53,804 nt of DNA from an uncultured Erysipelotrichaceae bacterium. GTDB lineage: Bacteria > Bacillota_I > Bacilli_A > Erysipelotrichales > Erysipelotrichaceae. The number at the start of each line of letters is the position of its first letter. The first letter of the stretch is position 1. The DNA is taken from positions 1 through 53,804 of the forward strand of contig CACWLH010000008.1 of NCBI GenBank assembly GCA_902761625.1, written 5' to 3'. Under the pieces are notes generated by a model. That model was not told the origin of the DNA. It did no database searches and was given only the letters and a program-made list of their open reading frames with translations. This document shows, one piece after another, positions 1 to 9,300 of the stretch. The translations under genes were made by a program, and so were the position numbers.

Positions 1-654
1 GAGTCCGCGGCCTTTGAGGTCGGCGTCCACAACCTGCATCCGGAACTGATCAAGCTTCTTGGAAGAATGAACTTCCGTACCTCTTACGGTCAGAATGCGC
101 TGAAGCATTCGATCGAGGTGGCGGAACTCACAGGATTGATGGCTGCGGAGTGCGGCTGTGACGTGCGGCTTGCGAAGAGAGCCGGCCTTCTGCACGATAT
201 CGGAAAATCCATCGACCACGAGGTCGAGGGCTCCCATATCCAGATCGGCGCGGATCTCTGCCGTAAATATAAGGAAAATGCGACCGTTATCAATTCCGTG
301 GAAAGCCACCACGGGGATACGGAGCCGACGTCTCTCATTGCATGTCTGGTTCAGGCAGCGGATGCGATTTCCGCCGCCCGGCCCGGCGCCAGAAGAGAGA
401 CGCTGGATACCTATACCAACCGTCTGAAGCAGCTGGAGGAGATCGCGAACGGCTTCAAGGGCGTGGAAAAGACCTTTGCCATCCAGGCCGGACGCGAGAT
501 CCGTGTCATGGTCATTCCGGAACAGGTGAACGACGCCAATATGGTCCTGCTCGCAAGGGATATTGCGAAGCAGATCGAGGCGGAGCTCGAATATCCTGGA
601 CAGATCAAGGTCAATGTGATCCGGGAGAGCCGCGTGACAGATTTCGCAAAATGA
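1..654 (+). CDS. rny: Ribonuclease Y, C-terminal part (cut by window edge)
   Basis: The reading frame is open from base 1 and ends at the TGA at 652-654, so only the last ~217 residues are present. RNase Y is a membrane-anchored endoribonuclease that starts mRNA decay in Gram-positive bacteria. The visible part is the HD phosphohydrolase domain: the HD pair is in [10 protein letters not shown] (about residues 63-72 of the fragment), followed by the metal-binding region SVESHHGD and the family tail [11 protein letters not shown]. The N-terminal membrane anchor, coiled coil and KH domain lie outside the window. A strong terminator follows directly. The base composition is G+C-rich, like the xerD fragment that follows and unlike DNA beyond 1.6 kb. 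The family assignment is secure. Confidence 0.95.
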   Translation, partial: ESAAFEVGVHNLHPELIKLLGRMNFRTSYGQNALKHSIEVAELTGLMAAECGCDVRLAKRAGLLHDIGKSIDHEVEGSHIQIGADLCRKYKENATVINSVESHHGDTEPTSLIACLVQAADAISAARPGARRETLDTYTNRLKQLEEIANGFKGVEKTFAIQAGREIRVMVIPEQVNDANMVLLARDIAKQIEAELEYPGQIKVNVIRESRVTDFAK

Positions 655-684
655 AAAAAGAAGAGCTTCGGCTCTTCTTTTTTT
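655..684 (+). terminator. Rho-independent terminator of rny
   Basis: GAAGAGC (660-666), TTCG tetraloop (667-670) and GCTCTTC (671-677) form a perfect stem, extended by A5/T5, with a T run starting at 678. It starts at the base after the rny stop codon. Confidence 0.93.
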
Positions 685-794
685 ATTGGAGCACAACATC
701 TGGGATGTAAAATATTATGTAAATCGATATCTTGTGGAAACCCGCAAAAAACCCTGAAAAACAGGCAAAAATCAGACCGTCCGCAAAAATCTGT

Positions 795-823
795 TTGATT
801 TTATGTCAATTAGATAGTATAAT
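795..823 (+). promoter_or_regulatory. Sigma-A-type promoter for the xerD-like fusion gene
   Basis: The -35 TTGATT (795-800), a 17-nt spacer and a perfect -10 TATAAT (818-823) lie in the 331-bp gap between rny and the next start codon. The leader to the ATG at 986 is ~155 nt. I see no known RNA element in it, and the rest of the gap holds only the rny terminator. Confidence 0.75.
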
Positions 824-985
824 GAGGAACTGAACACAAGAGGGGTGTTATTTTTTTGCATTAAGGAAGGGTGAATTGCTTTTCGCCGCGCAGCATGGGA
901 ATCATAAGCCGCCGGAGCCGGGGAGGTGCGTCCGGGCGTGCGTCATTTATGCGCGGAAGATTCGGGATCGGAGCATCTTATCTCA

Positions 986-1978
986 ATGGAAAATGCAGTT
1001 CAGGAATTTATCGAATATCTGCGGGTGACCAGAAAGTCCTCGGACAATACGCTGGTGTCATACCGCAGAGATCTGAATAAACTGACCGGATATCTCCAAG
1101 AAGTCCGGGAGATCAGCGACTGGAAGGCGGTTACAGAGACCGATCTGAACGCCTACCTGTTATATCTGGAGAAGGGCTCGTACGCCGCTTCTTCCATTTC
1201 CCGCAGCGTAGCGTCCTGCCACGCTTTTTTTCAGTACCTTCGTGACCGGAACCGGATCTCTTCGGATCCCTCCCGGATGCTCCGTCCGCCGAAAGCGGAG
1301 CGGAAGCTGCCGGGCGTGATCTCCGTGGAAGAGGTCGACGCGCTGCTCTCTCAGCCGTCGGAGACCACCGCAAAAGGCCTTCGGGACCGCGCCATGCTGG
1401 AGCTTCTGTACGCCACCGGGATCCGGGTCTCCGAGCTCATCGGCCTGAAGATGGAGCATCTGAATCTTCAGATGGAGTATGTGATCTGCGAGGACCGGAC
1501 GAAGGAGCGGATCATCCCCTTCGGCAATACCGCGAAAAAGGCGCTGGCCGCCTATGCACGTGAAATGGATCTGCCGCGCTTTCTCAAACTCGGCAAAGGC
1601 GAAGAGAAGATGGGCGGACGCAACCGCGATGCGATCATTGCCGATATGTTTGAGGCGATGCTTGGCGCCCTGTATCTGGATCAGGGATATGGCGCCATCA
1701 CAAATATTCTCGACGAGGTGATCACGCCGAGACTGGCTCATCCGGAAGAATCTGAAAGCTTCCATGATTACAAGACAAGACTGCAGGAATATGTGCAGGC
1801 GGATTCCCGCAGAACCGTACATTATGAGCTTGTCTCTGAAAGAGGTCCGAGCAACGCCCCGGTATTTGTCATGAATGCGATTGTGGACGGGGTCATCATG
1901 GGAACCGGAGAAGCTGGCTCCAAAAAACAGGCTGAACAAAACGCGGCTAAAGACGCGCTTTATAAAATGGCAGTTTAA
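986..1978 (+). CDS. Chimeric ORF: N-terminal XerD-like recombinase joined to C-terminal RNase III
   Basis: Residues 1 to ~190 are a XerC/XerD tyrosine recombinase: the SAM-like core-binding domain, then the start of the catalytic domain with the first catalytic Arg in ATGIRVSELIGL (R147) and the RTKERIIPFG strand. The HxxR, H/W and Tyr residues are missing. From about residue 190 the protein is RNase III: LGKGEEKMGGRNR, then IADMFEAMLGALYLD with D220 and E223 matching the second pair of catalytic acids, then a complete dsRNA-binding domain ending in SKKQAEQNAAKDALYKM. The first RNase III signature helix (ERLEFLGDAVL type) is absent. Neither enzyme can be complete. The join is about 1545-1575, inside a stretch (AAYAREMDL) that suits both families. 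Upstream DNA is clearly G+C-richer. A join of two genomes is the simplest reading; an in vivo fusion is less likely. The ATG at 986 follows a GGAG at 970-973. Confidence 0.85.
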   Translation: MENAVQEFIEYLRVTRKSSDNTLVSYRRDLNKLTGYLQEVREISDWKAVTETDLNAYLLYLEKGSYAASSISRSVASCHAFFQYLRDRNRISSDPSRMLRPPKAERKLPGVISVEEVDALLSQPSETTAKGLRDRAMLELLYATGIRVSELIGLKMEHLNLQMEYVICEDRTKERIIPFGNTAKKALAAYAREMDLPRFLKLGKGEEKMGGRNRDAIIADMFEAMLGALYLDQGYGAITNILDEVITPRLAHPEESESFHDYKTRLQEYVQADSRRTVHYELVSERGPSNAPVFVMNAIVDGVIMGTGEAGSKKQAEQNAAKDALYKMAV

Positions 1979-1997
1979 TAATCAGGAGGGATGCCTT

Positions 1998-3275
1998 ATG
2001 AAACTCAGTGAATTGATTCAGAGTATCCGTGACGGAAAATTTGATGGAGTACTGAACGATCTGTATGGCGCAGAGGCGCTGGCGGATCAAAGGGAACGCT
2101 ACAGCGGTGTGATTCAGAAAACAATTGATCTCTTCGGTGATCAGGAAGGTCTTGTATTCTCCGCACCCGGCCGTACGGAAGTCGGCGGAAACCATACCGA
2201 CCACCAGCTTGGCAGAGTGCTGGCAGCCAGCATTGATCTTGACACGATCGCGGCTGTCATCAAGACAGATGACAACAAGATCAGACTCGCTTCACGCGGA
2301 TTCAATATCCAGCCGGTGGATCTTTCCGATCTTTCCATCAATGCGGCTGAAAAGAACACCACCGAATCCCTGATCCGTGGCGTTGCGGCAGGTCTTAACG
2401 AAAGAGGATACAAGACAGGCGGCTTTATGGCATACAGCGAAAGCAATGTCATTGCCGGCGGCGGCATGTCCTCATCGGCAGCCTTTGAAGTATTGCTCGG
2501 CACGATTATCAGCTGGCTTTACAACGATGGCAAAGTGACACCGGAAGAAATCGCCAAAGTCGGCCAGTATGCGGAAAATGTATATTTCATGAAAGCCAGC
2601 GGTCTCATGGACCAGATGGCAAGTTCCGTGGGAAGCTTTGTCGCCATTGATTTCTATGAGAAGGAAAACCCGGTGATTGAAAAGGTTGCCTTTGATCCGG
2701 AAGAATATAATCTTGATCTGATCCTGACCGATGTCAGGGCAAGCCACGCCGATCTTTCCGATGAATATTCCGCCATTCCGACGGAAATGAAGGGGGTTGC
2801 CAAGGTATTGGGTGAAACGGTTCTGTCCAGATGCACGCTTGATCAGCTGATGGCCCATATTCCGGAAATCCGCGAAGCACAGGGCGACCGCGCATTCCTG
2901 AGAGCCTACCACTTCCTCAAGGAAACCCAGAGAGCTAAAGATGAGGCGGTTGCCTTAAGAGAAAAGGATATCGACCGTTTCCTGAAACTGGTCAAAGAAA
3001 GCGGAGAGTCCTCCTGGATGTATCTGCAGAACATCTGCCCGCCCGGATCCAGAAAGGAACAGCCGGTTGCGGTCGGTCTGATGATCTCGGATGCGGTGCT
3101 TGAAGGCGAAGGCGCCTATCGTGTGCATGGCGGCGGCTTTGCCGGAACCATCCAGGCATTTGTGCCCAAGACAAAGACAAAGGCTTATATCGAAGCGATG
3201 GAAAGTGCCTTCGGTCCCGGTGCGTGCTACATTCTGCACATCCGCGGCACAGGCGGCTGCCGTGTCATGGAATAA
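1998..3275 (+). CDS. galK: Galactokinase (GHMP kinase)
   Basis: This 425-residue protein probably phosphorylates galactose to galactose 1-phosphate with ATP, the first step of the Leloir pathway, in the cytoplasm. The galactose/GHMP signature PGRTEVGGNHTDH is at about residues 57-69. The ATP-binding motif IAGGGMSSSAA is near residue 155 and the third GHMP motif VHGGGFAGTIQAF is near the C-terminus. It is ~35 residues longer than typical GalK, the extra length being an N-terminal extension before the sugar-binding motif. The start at 1998 has a good Shine-Dalgarno (AGGAGGG, 1984-1990). It lies 19 bp after the RNase III fragment and 12 bp before the ATPase gene, so they may be co-transcribed. 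No other gal gene is nearby. A related sugar specificity cannot be excluded. Confidence 0.9.
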   Translation: MKLSELIQSIRDGKFDGVLNDLYGAEALADQRERYSGVIQKTIDLFGDQEGLVFSAPGRTEVGGNHTDHQLGRVLAASIDLDTIAAVIKTDDNKIRLASRGFNIQPVDLSDLSINAAEKNTTESLIRGVAAGLNERGYKTGGFMAYSESNVIAGGGMSSSAAFEVLLGTIISWLYNDGKVTPEEIAKVGQYAENVYFMKASGLMDQMASSVGSFVAIDFYEKENPVIEKVAFDPEEYNLDLILTDVRASHADLSDEYSAIPTEMKGVAKVLGETVLSRCTLDQLMAHIPEIREAQGDRAFLRAYHFLKETQRAKDEAVALREKDIDRFLKLVKESGESSWMYLQNICPPGSRKEQPVAVGLMISDAVLEGEGAYRVHGGGFAGTIQAFVPKTKTKAYIEAMESAFGPGACYILHIRGTGGCRVME

Positions 3276-3287
3276 AGGAGAAAATAC

Positions 3288-4790
3288 ATGCTCAAGGACA
3301 ATCTGATCTTTATCGGCAAGGCGGGCGACAGGGAAATCAGCATGATTCCCCGTCAGATGAACCGCCACGGTCTGATCGCAGGCGCCAGCGGCACCGGCAA
3401 GACCGTCACCCTCAAAGTCATCGCGGAATCCTTAAGTGAACTTGGTGTCCCGACTTTCATCGCCGACGTCAAGGGTGATCTGACCGGCATGCTGGTGCCG
3501 GGCAACCAGGAAGGAATCCAGGGAAGACTTGATTCCATGGGCGTCACTGACTTCGAAGTGCGCAAGTATCCGGTTCATTTCTTCGACCTCTACAGAAAGA
3601 GCGGCCATCCGGTCAGAGCCGTCATCCAGGATATGGATCCGCTGCTTCTGACCAGAATTCTGGATCTGACAGATGCCCAGCAGGGCGTTCTCAATATCAT
3701 CTTCCGGGTTGCGAAAGATATGGAGCTCGATATCATCGACCTCAAGGATCTTCAGGCAATGACCGCATATGTCGGCGAGCATTCTTCTGATATGACCGTG
3801 AAATACGGCAATGTTTCAAAACAAAGTATCGGCGGTATCCAGCGCAAGCTGCTCGAACTGGAAAACCAGCAGGGCGATCTGATGTTCGGCATGCCTCAGC
3901 TCAATATCGATGACTGGCTGGAAAAAGAAGGCGGCATGGGCATCATGAATATGATGGAGTGCGAAGAGCTCTTCCAGCATCCGATGCTTTATTCGACCTT
4001 CCTGTTATGGCTGCTCGACAAGCTTTATCAGGAACTGCCTGAAGTCGGCGATCTTGACAAGCCGAAAATCGTCTTCTTCTTTGATGAGGCGCATCTGCTC
4101 TTCTCCAACGCGCCGCGTGCGCTGCAGGACAAGATCGTGCAGATCGTCAAGCTGATCCGTTCCAAGGGCGTCGGTGTCTTCTTTGTCACCCAGTCGCCAA
4201 GCGATATCCCCAATGATGTCCTGGCCCAGCTTTCCAACCGCATTCAGCATTCGCTCAGAGCTTACACACCGGCTGAAATCAAAGCCACAAAGCAGGCTGC
4301 GGACAGCTTCCGCGACAATCCGGATATCGATGAGCAGGAGCTGATCACCAACATGAAGACCGGCTATGCGCTTGTCTCCGTGCTGGATGAGGATGGTGCG
4401 CCGACAATTGTTCAGCATACCAAGATCCTTCCTCCCAAGAGCTCCATGGAGATCGCTCCGGAAGAGCTGCGTGAAAGATGCTGGAAGAATGACTCGATCT
4501 ATGGCAAATATGAGCGTGACATCGATCCGGACAGCGCCTTTGAGGATCTGGAAAATGTGAGACAGGCGGAAGCGGCTGCGGAAGAAGCGGAAAAGCAGAG
4601 AATCGCTGATGAGAAGCAGGCTGCCAAGGAAGCGGCAGCGGCAGAGCGTGAAGCAAAAAAGGAAGCGGAACGCGAACAGCGTGAAAAAGACCGTCTGAAA
4701 AAGAAGTTCATTTCGAAAGCGGAAAACGAAATCATGAATTTCGGTATCCGCTCCGCAAAGAAGTTCCTGCAGGGACTTCTGAAAAAGTAA
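3288..4790 (+). CDS. HerA/YjgR-type (DUF853) P-loop ATPase
   Basis: This is a 500-residue ATPase of the FtsK/HerA superfamily, close to the YjgR/DUF853 family whose cellular role is not established. The Walker A motif GASGTGKT is at residues 32-39, the family strand FIADVKGDLTGM follows, and Walker B is in IVFFFDEAHLLF near residue 265. A sensor-like Gln/Ser segment VFFVTQSPSDIP and an arginine-finger candidate SNRIQHSLRAYTP follow. The last ~80 residues are a highly charged Ala/Glu/Lys/Arg coiled coil, then a short basic tail. An AAAGGAG Shine-Dalgarno precedes the ATG, and a terminator follows. Function is inferred only at family level. Confidence 0.85.
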   Translation: MLKDNLIFIGKAGDREISMIPRQMNRHGLIAGASGTGKTVTLKVIAESLSELGVPTFIADVKGDLTGMLVPGNQEGIQGRLDSMGVTDFEVRKYPVHFFDLYRKSGHPVRAVIQDMDPLLLTRILDLTDAQQGVLNIIFRVAKDMELDIIDLKDLQAMTAYVGEHSSDMTVKYGNVSKQSIGGIQRKLLELENQQGDLMFGMPQLNIDDWLEKEGGMGIMNMMECEELFQHPMLYSTFLLWLLDKLYQELPEVGDLDKPKIVFFFDEAHLLFSNAPRALQDKIVQIVKLIRSKGVGVFFVTQSPSDIPNDVLAQLSNRIQHSLRAYTPAEIKATKQAADSFRDNPDIDEQELITNMKTGYALVSVLDEDGAPTIVQHTKILPPKSSMEIAPEELRERCWKNDSIYGKYERDIDPDSAFEDLENVRQAEAAAEEAEKQRIADEKQAAKEAAAAEREAKKEAEREQREKDRLKKKFISKAENEIMNFGIRSAKKFLQGLLKK

Positions 4791-4800
4791 AACCAGATAG

Positions 4801-4826
4801 AGATCCGTGGAAGCGGATCTTTTCTG
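4801..4826 (+). terminator. Terminator after the YjgR-type gene
   Basis: AGATCCG (4801-4807), loop TGGAAG and CGGATCT (4814-4820) form a 7-bp stem followed by TTTTC. Confidence 0.75.
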
Positions 4827-4835
4827 AACATTTCA

Positions 4836-4864
4836 AGTGCCAGAATTAAAAATGGCACTATAAT
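4836..4864 (+). promoter_or_regulatory. -10 box overlapped by an inverted repeat
   Basis: A perfect TATAAT (4859-4864) lies 6 nt before the ATG at 4871. The inverted repeat AGTGCCA (4836-4842) / TGGCACT (4853-4859), with a 10-nt A+T-rich spacer, covers the place where a -35 box would sit and ends on the first base of the -10. There is no recognisable -35 hexamer. This looks like an operator, perhaps for the HTH protein just downstream. That autoregulation is inference. Confidence 0.5.
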
Positions 4865-4870
4865 GGAATC

Positions 4871-5197
4871 ATGAAGAAAACATATTCGCTGGATTCAGAA
4901 GAGGATATCCTGCTGTTCAATGAACAGCTCAAAGCTTTCGGCATCACGATTGATCTGCAGAAACATGAGGCTTCGATAGATCCGCCGCTATTTCTCAGAA
5001 TGAAAAACCGCAATGCGGGCAGACCGTATTCCATCCTGAAGGAAAACGGCTATCTGGCCCATATCACAAAAGGGGAAGTGAAAGAGCGGATGAAGAATGA
5101 AAATGCGGATCAGATCGCTTCTTCTCTGGGAATCTCAAGAAGGACGCTTTTCCGCCGTCTCAAAGAGGCGCAAAGCGATGAGGATGAGCTGCTTTGA
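4871..5197 (+). CDS. Small helix-turn-helix protein
   Basis: This is a 108-residue protein with a C-terminal helix-turn-helix: the segment ADQIASSLGISRRTLFRRLK (about residues 79-98) has the spacing of a Fis/HTH-8-like or sigma-region-4-like DNA-binding helix pair. The first ~75 residues have no family I recognise. The tail is acidic (SDEDELL). It is monocistronic. The start is placed at 4871 because the -10 box is only 6 nt upstream, leaving no room for a Shine-Dalgarno, so the mRNA would be leaderless. The inverted repeat over its own promoter suggests a self-regulating repressor, but its target and signal are unknown. It converges with the ROK kinase gene. Confidence 0.7.
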   Translation: MKKTYSLDSEEDILLFNEQLKAFGITIDLQKHEASIDPPLFLRMKNRNAGRPYSILKENGYLAHITKGEVKERMKNENADQIASSLGISRRTLFRRLKEAQSDEDELL

Positions 5198-5230
5198 CAA
5201 AAAGAAAAGCCCGGCATGATCCGGGCCTGC
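5198..5230 (-). terminator. Terminator of the ROK kinase gene
   Basis: On the minus strand GCCCGG, loop ATCATG and CCGGGC (plus-strand 5209-5226) are followed by TTTTCTTTTTG. The T run is present only in the minus direction, so it serves the ROK gene. Confidence 0.9.
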
Positions 5231-5234
5231 AGAA

Positions 5235-6161
5235 TCAGATGTTGATGAACTGGTTGCCTTCGTAGAGATCCTGGAGTTCGATGAAGTTGTATACCGCACC
5301 GATCAGATTGGCATCTGCCTGGAATCTGCATACCATGACATCCGGTTTGGGAATGACCGGGAAGATGGCATGATCGAATACCTGATCAACCGCTTCTTTG
5401 ACCAGATCGATGAACATCGGCTCATTGGAGATGCCGCCGCCGATCAATACGCGCTCCGCATCCAGAACCGCCTGGAGATTGTAGATATGATGAGCCAGGT
5501 CAAGGCAGAATTCCTTCACGCCGGCCAGAGCAGCCTCATCATGTTCTTCCTTGATGAGTTTGAAAGCGGCCAGACCGTCGATCTCCTTTTTGCCAGTTGT
5601 CTTTTCCAGGGAGTTTTTGAAGCCCTGCACACCGTTGGTTGCGAAGAAGAGATCCTTCACATTTGTACGGTCATCCACATGTCCGCGCAGGAAAGAGAAT
5701 TCACCGCTGGAGAAATGGGTTCCGTCGACCAGATTGCCGTTGACGATCACCGCGCCGCCGATGCCGGTGCCCAGAATGATGCAGATGCCGTTGGTGATAT
5801 ATTGCATGTTGCCGTAGCCGATTTCAGCCAGAGCAGCGCTTTTTGCGTCATTGCAGATGGTAACCGGCACGCCCAGCTCATCCGCAAGCATGGTCGCAAT
5901 CGGCATTTTGTTCACCCATTTGTAAGCGCCGCCGGTATGGGCGAAGCCCTTTTTTCTGTCAATGACACCGGGCATGGAAATACATACGCCTTCAGTGCCT
6001 TCACCGAACTGATTATAGAGTTTGCGGATTTCCGAGAACAGCGCTTCCTTTGAATCAGTGGCCGCAACGATTTTACCGTGTTCAAGGAAATTCAGATCTT
6101 CATCGAGCACGCCGTATTTGATCGCCGTGCCGCCCATATCAATGGCAAGATACTTTTTCAT
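5235..6161 (-). CDS. ROK-family sugar kinase (BglK-like)
   Basis: This is a 308-residue ROK (repressor/ORF/kinase) protein without a DNA-binding domain, so a cytoplasmic kinase. The phosphate-binding motif LAIDMGGTAIKYG is at residues 5-17, the ROK catalytic Asp lies in TICNDAKSAALAE, the adenosine-side motif is ILGTGIGGAVIVNG, and IGGGISNEP is near residue 255. The zinc-binding CxCGxxGCxE motif of classic glucokinases is absent; GEFSFLRGHVDDR stands there. That agrees with beta-glucoside kinase (BglK)-type members, which also lack it. The substrate is likely a glucoside or hexose but cannot be read from sequence. The start at 6161 has an AGAAAGGAT Shine-Dalgarno; an upstream in-frame ATG at 6203 has none. 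It is the only minus-strand gene in this part of the window. Confidence 0.88.
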   Translation of the reverse strand: MKKYLAIDMGGTAIKYGVLDEDLNFLEHGKIVAATDSKEALFSEIRKLYNQFGEGTEGVCISMPGVIDRKKGFAHTGGAYKWVNKMPIATMLADELGVPVTICNDAKSAALAEIGYGNMQYITNGICIILGTGIGGAVIVNGNLVDGTHFSSGEFSFLRGHVDDRTNVKDLFFATNGVQGFKNSLEKTTGKKEIDGLAAFKLIKEEHDEAALAGVKEFCLDLAHHIYNLQAVLDAERVLIGGGISNEPMFIDLVKEAVDQVFDHAIFPVIPKPDVMVCRFQADANLIGAVYNFIELQDLYEGNQFINI

Positions 6162-6292
6162 GATTATGATCCTTTCTGTTTTTTGATATAAACATCGTAA
6201 CATAAAACAATCTGCTGCTGTAATGATCCTGACGCATTCTTTGCCCGTTCAAACAGATGAGCGAAGTTGAAAACCAATTGTCGTGAGGATTA

Positions 6293-6301
6293 TGCTATCA
6301 T
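6293..6301 (+). promoter_or_regulatory. Extended -10 promoter for polC
   Basis: TGCTATCAT (TG-n-TATCAT) lies 23 nt before the polC start codon. No good -35 is present at the usual distance, which extended -10 promoters can do without. Confidence 0.45.
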
Positions 6302-6324
6302 TACTAACTGTTAAGAGGAAAGCC

Positions 6325-9300
6325 ATGACACTTCGAATCAATGAAATCGCCGGCGAATTAAGCGTCGGGGAATATGAAAAACTGAATGATGCATGCGTCA
6401 GCGCAGTCCGCTTTTTCCGTGCGGACAACCGTCTGGAAATCGACCTGGAAAGCGATGAGATTCTTCCCTGTGCCGCTTTCTGCGCGCTGCGCAATGCATT
6501 TATTGATAAAACCGGATCTTCCGTCACGCTGCGGGTGAAGCTGAAGAATCAGGATACCAGCAATGTTGAGCTGCACCGCTATCTCGAGGATCTTTATGAT
6601 CAGAAACCCGAGACATCCGTTCTCAACCGGGCGGTGCTGCTGATTGAAAGCTCTGACAAAACAATCCGATATCTGTTTTCGGATGATGATGAGCGCGAAA
6701 TGGCAAGTGCATTCATCGGCGATGTCGAAGCGATGCTCACGATGATCGGCTTGAGCGGATGGCATGCATTGTGCGATATGCAAAAGATCGAGGTTCCCGC
6801 GATCAAGGATGTGCATGTCAGCGTGCCACAGTCAGCGGAAGAGGCACCCGCGCCTAAACCTGCGAAAAAGAATTATTACCGCACAAAGCAGGAAGACTAT
6901 ACGAAGATCGAACTCAAGGATATCCATGATCCGATCGCCGACATCCAGTTTGAATGCGATGTGTTCAATGAGGAAATCACCGAAATCAAAAAGACCGGAC
7001 GCATCATCCAGTCGCTTTCGGTATATGACGGCACCGATGCGATCATCGTCAAACGCTTTGAAAACAACCGCACCACCCGTGAGGAGATCCAGGAGATCGG
7101 AAAGGGAGACCGTATCCGGATCTTTGGAAGAATCGAATATGACACCTTTGCCCGCGATCTTGTATGCATGCCAAGCACCGTTGAAAAACTTGAGAAACAG
7201 AAGACGGTCGATCTTGCGGAAGAAAAACGCATCGAATGGCATATGCATACAAACATGTCAGAAATGGACGGCGTCTGCGATATCAAGCAAATCGTCAATT
7301 ATGCTTTTGATATCGGACACAAAGGCATCGTGATCACCGACCATGCCGATGTGCAGTCCTTTGTCAAGGCGTTCAATGCCGCCCAGGGCTGCAAGAAAAA
7401 GGATCCGGAAAGAAATTTCAGGGTCGGTCTCGGCTGTGAGATGAACATGTGCAATGATGAATTGCTGATTGTCAGAAATCCTTCGGACAAAGCCATTGAT
7501 GACTGTGAATATATTGCATTTGACCTTGAGACGACCGGACTGTCATGCCACTTTGACCATGTCATTGAATTCGGCGGCGTCAAGATCAGAAACCAGACGG
7601 TTGTTGACACCAAGCAGCTGTTCATCAAACCGCCGGTCATGATTCCCACCTTCATTTCATCCAAGACAAATATCACCAACAACATGGTTGCCCAGGCCCA
7701 GACCTTTGCCGAGGCTGCCGATGAAATCACCAGATGGATCGGAGATGCGGTGCTGGTTGCCCATAATGCGACCTTTGATATTCATTTCCTCAATGAGGAG
7801 CTGAAACGGATCGGCCGTGAGCCTTTGAAAAACACGGTCATCGATACCCTGGACATGTCCCGTGCCATTCTCAAGGAAAGAAGGGCATTCAGACTCGGCA
7901 ATATCGCCAGAAACTACCATGTCTCCTATGATGAGGAAGTGGCCCACAGAGCCGATTACGATGCCGATGTGCTCGGTTCTGTATTCCTGTGCCTGCTCAG
8001 GGATGCCAAAAGCAAATTCAATGCGGAAACCATCCGTGATCTGCAGACAAAGATCCAGGCAAAGGATTCCTTTGCAAAAAGCCGGCGCATGCATGTGTGC
8101 GCGGTGGCGAAAAACCACGACGGCATCCGCGATCTTTACAAGCTTGTCACGGAATCCAATACCAAGACCCTGGCGGTCATGGGCAAGGCTTCCGGCAAGG
8201 AGGGCACCGATGTGGCTGCCGAAGCAAGAATTCTCAGATCCTCGCTTGCAGCCCACCGTGAAAACCTTCTGCTTGGCTCAGCCTGCATGAACGGCGAGGT
8301 GTTTGAGATGGCCTGCAATGGCGACGATGACCGTCTGAAAGAAGCGATTTCCTTCTACGATTATATCGAGGTGCAGCCGCTGAGCAATTTCTCCGTATTC
8401 CTTGCCCTGGGCAATGTGCCTGATCTCAACCGCCTCAAAGCGGTCATCCGCAGAATCATCGACACAGCCCGCAAAATGGGCAAGCCGGTCATTGCCGACA
8501 GTGATGCCCATTATTGCAAAAAGGAAGAGAAGATTTTCCGCGATGTCTATATCATGTCGCAGGGAGTCGGCGGTGCGACCCATCCGCTGTATATCCGCGA
8601 TGATGCATTGCGCATGCGCACCCGCAATCCGGATCAGCACATCCGACTGACCAATGAGATGAAACAGGAATTTGCCTGGCTTGACGATGATGATCTGATC
8701 GATGAGATCGTTGTGCGCAATCCGCAGAAGCTCTTTGAACAGATTGAGGAAGTCAGACCCGTGCCAAGCGGAACATTCCCGCCGCATATTGAAGGCTCGG
8801 ATGACAAGCTCAGACAAATCTGCCACGACACCGCAAAGCGCATGTATGAATTTGAGGGAAAGATTCCCGAGATCGTGACCAACCGTCTGGAGGAAGAGCT
8901 CGACAACATCATCCGCAACGGTTTCGGCGTTCATTATTACATCGCCCATCTGCTTGTCAAAAAGTCCAATGAGGACGGATATGTCGTCGGTTCCCGTGGT
9001 TCCGTCGGTTCCTCCTTTACCGCCACAATGTCAGGCATCACCGAGGTCAATGCGCTCAAGCCGCATTATCTGTGTCCGCACTGCCATTACAGTGAATGGA
9101 TTGATGATCCCGAGATCAAGAGCGGCTTCGATCTGCCTGATAAGAAATGCCCGCATTGCGGCAGTATCATGAAAGGCAACGGTCAGAACATTCCGTTCCA
9201 GACATTCCTTGGCTTCAACGCTGACAAGACACCTGATATCGATCTGAACTTCTCCAATGAATATCAATGGCGCGCCCATGCCTTCATCAAGGAGGTATTC

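Noticed and set aside
1160..1939. Long open frame on the minus strand (259 codons) across the XerD/RNase III ORF
   Set aside because: No ribosome site and no recognisable domain, and it lies opposite a frame with two clear protein families. It is a shadow of high G+C coding DNA.
5370..6053. 227-codon plus-strand frame opposite the ROK kinase
   Set aside because: The ROK protein on the minus strand has full family motifs; this frame has none and no Shine-Dalgarno.
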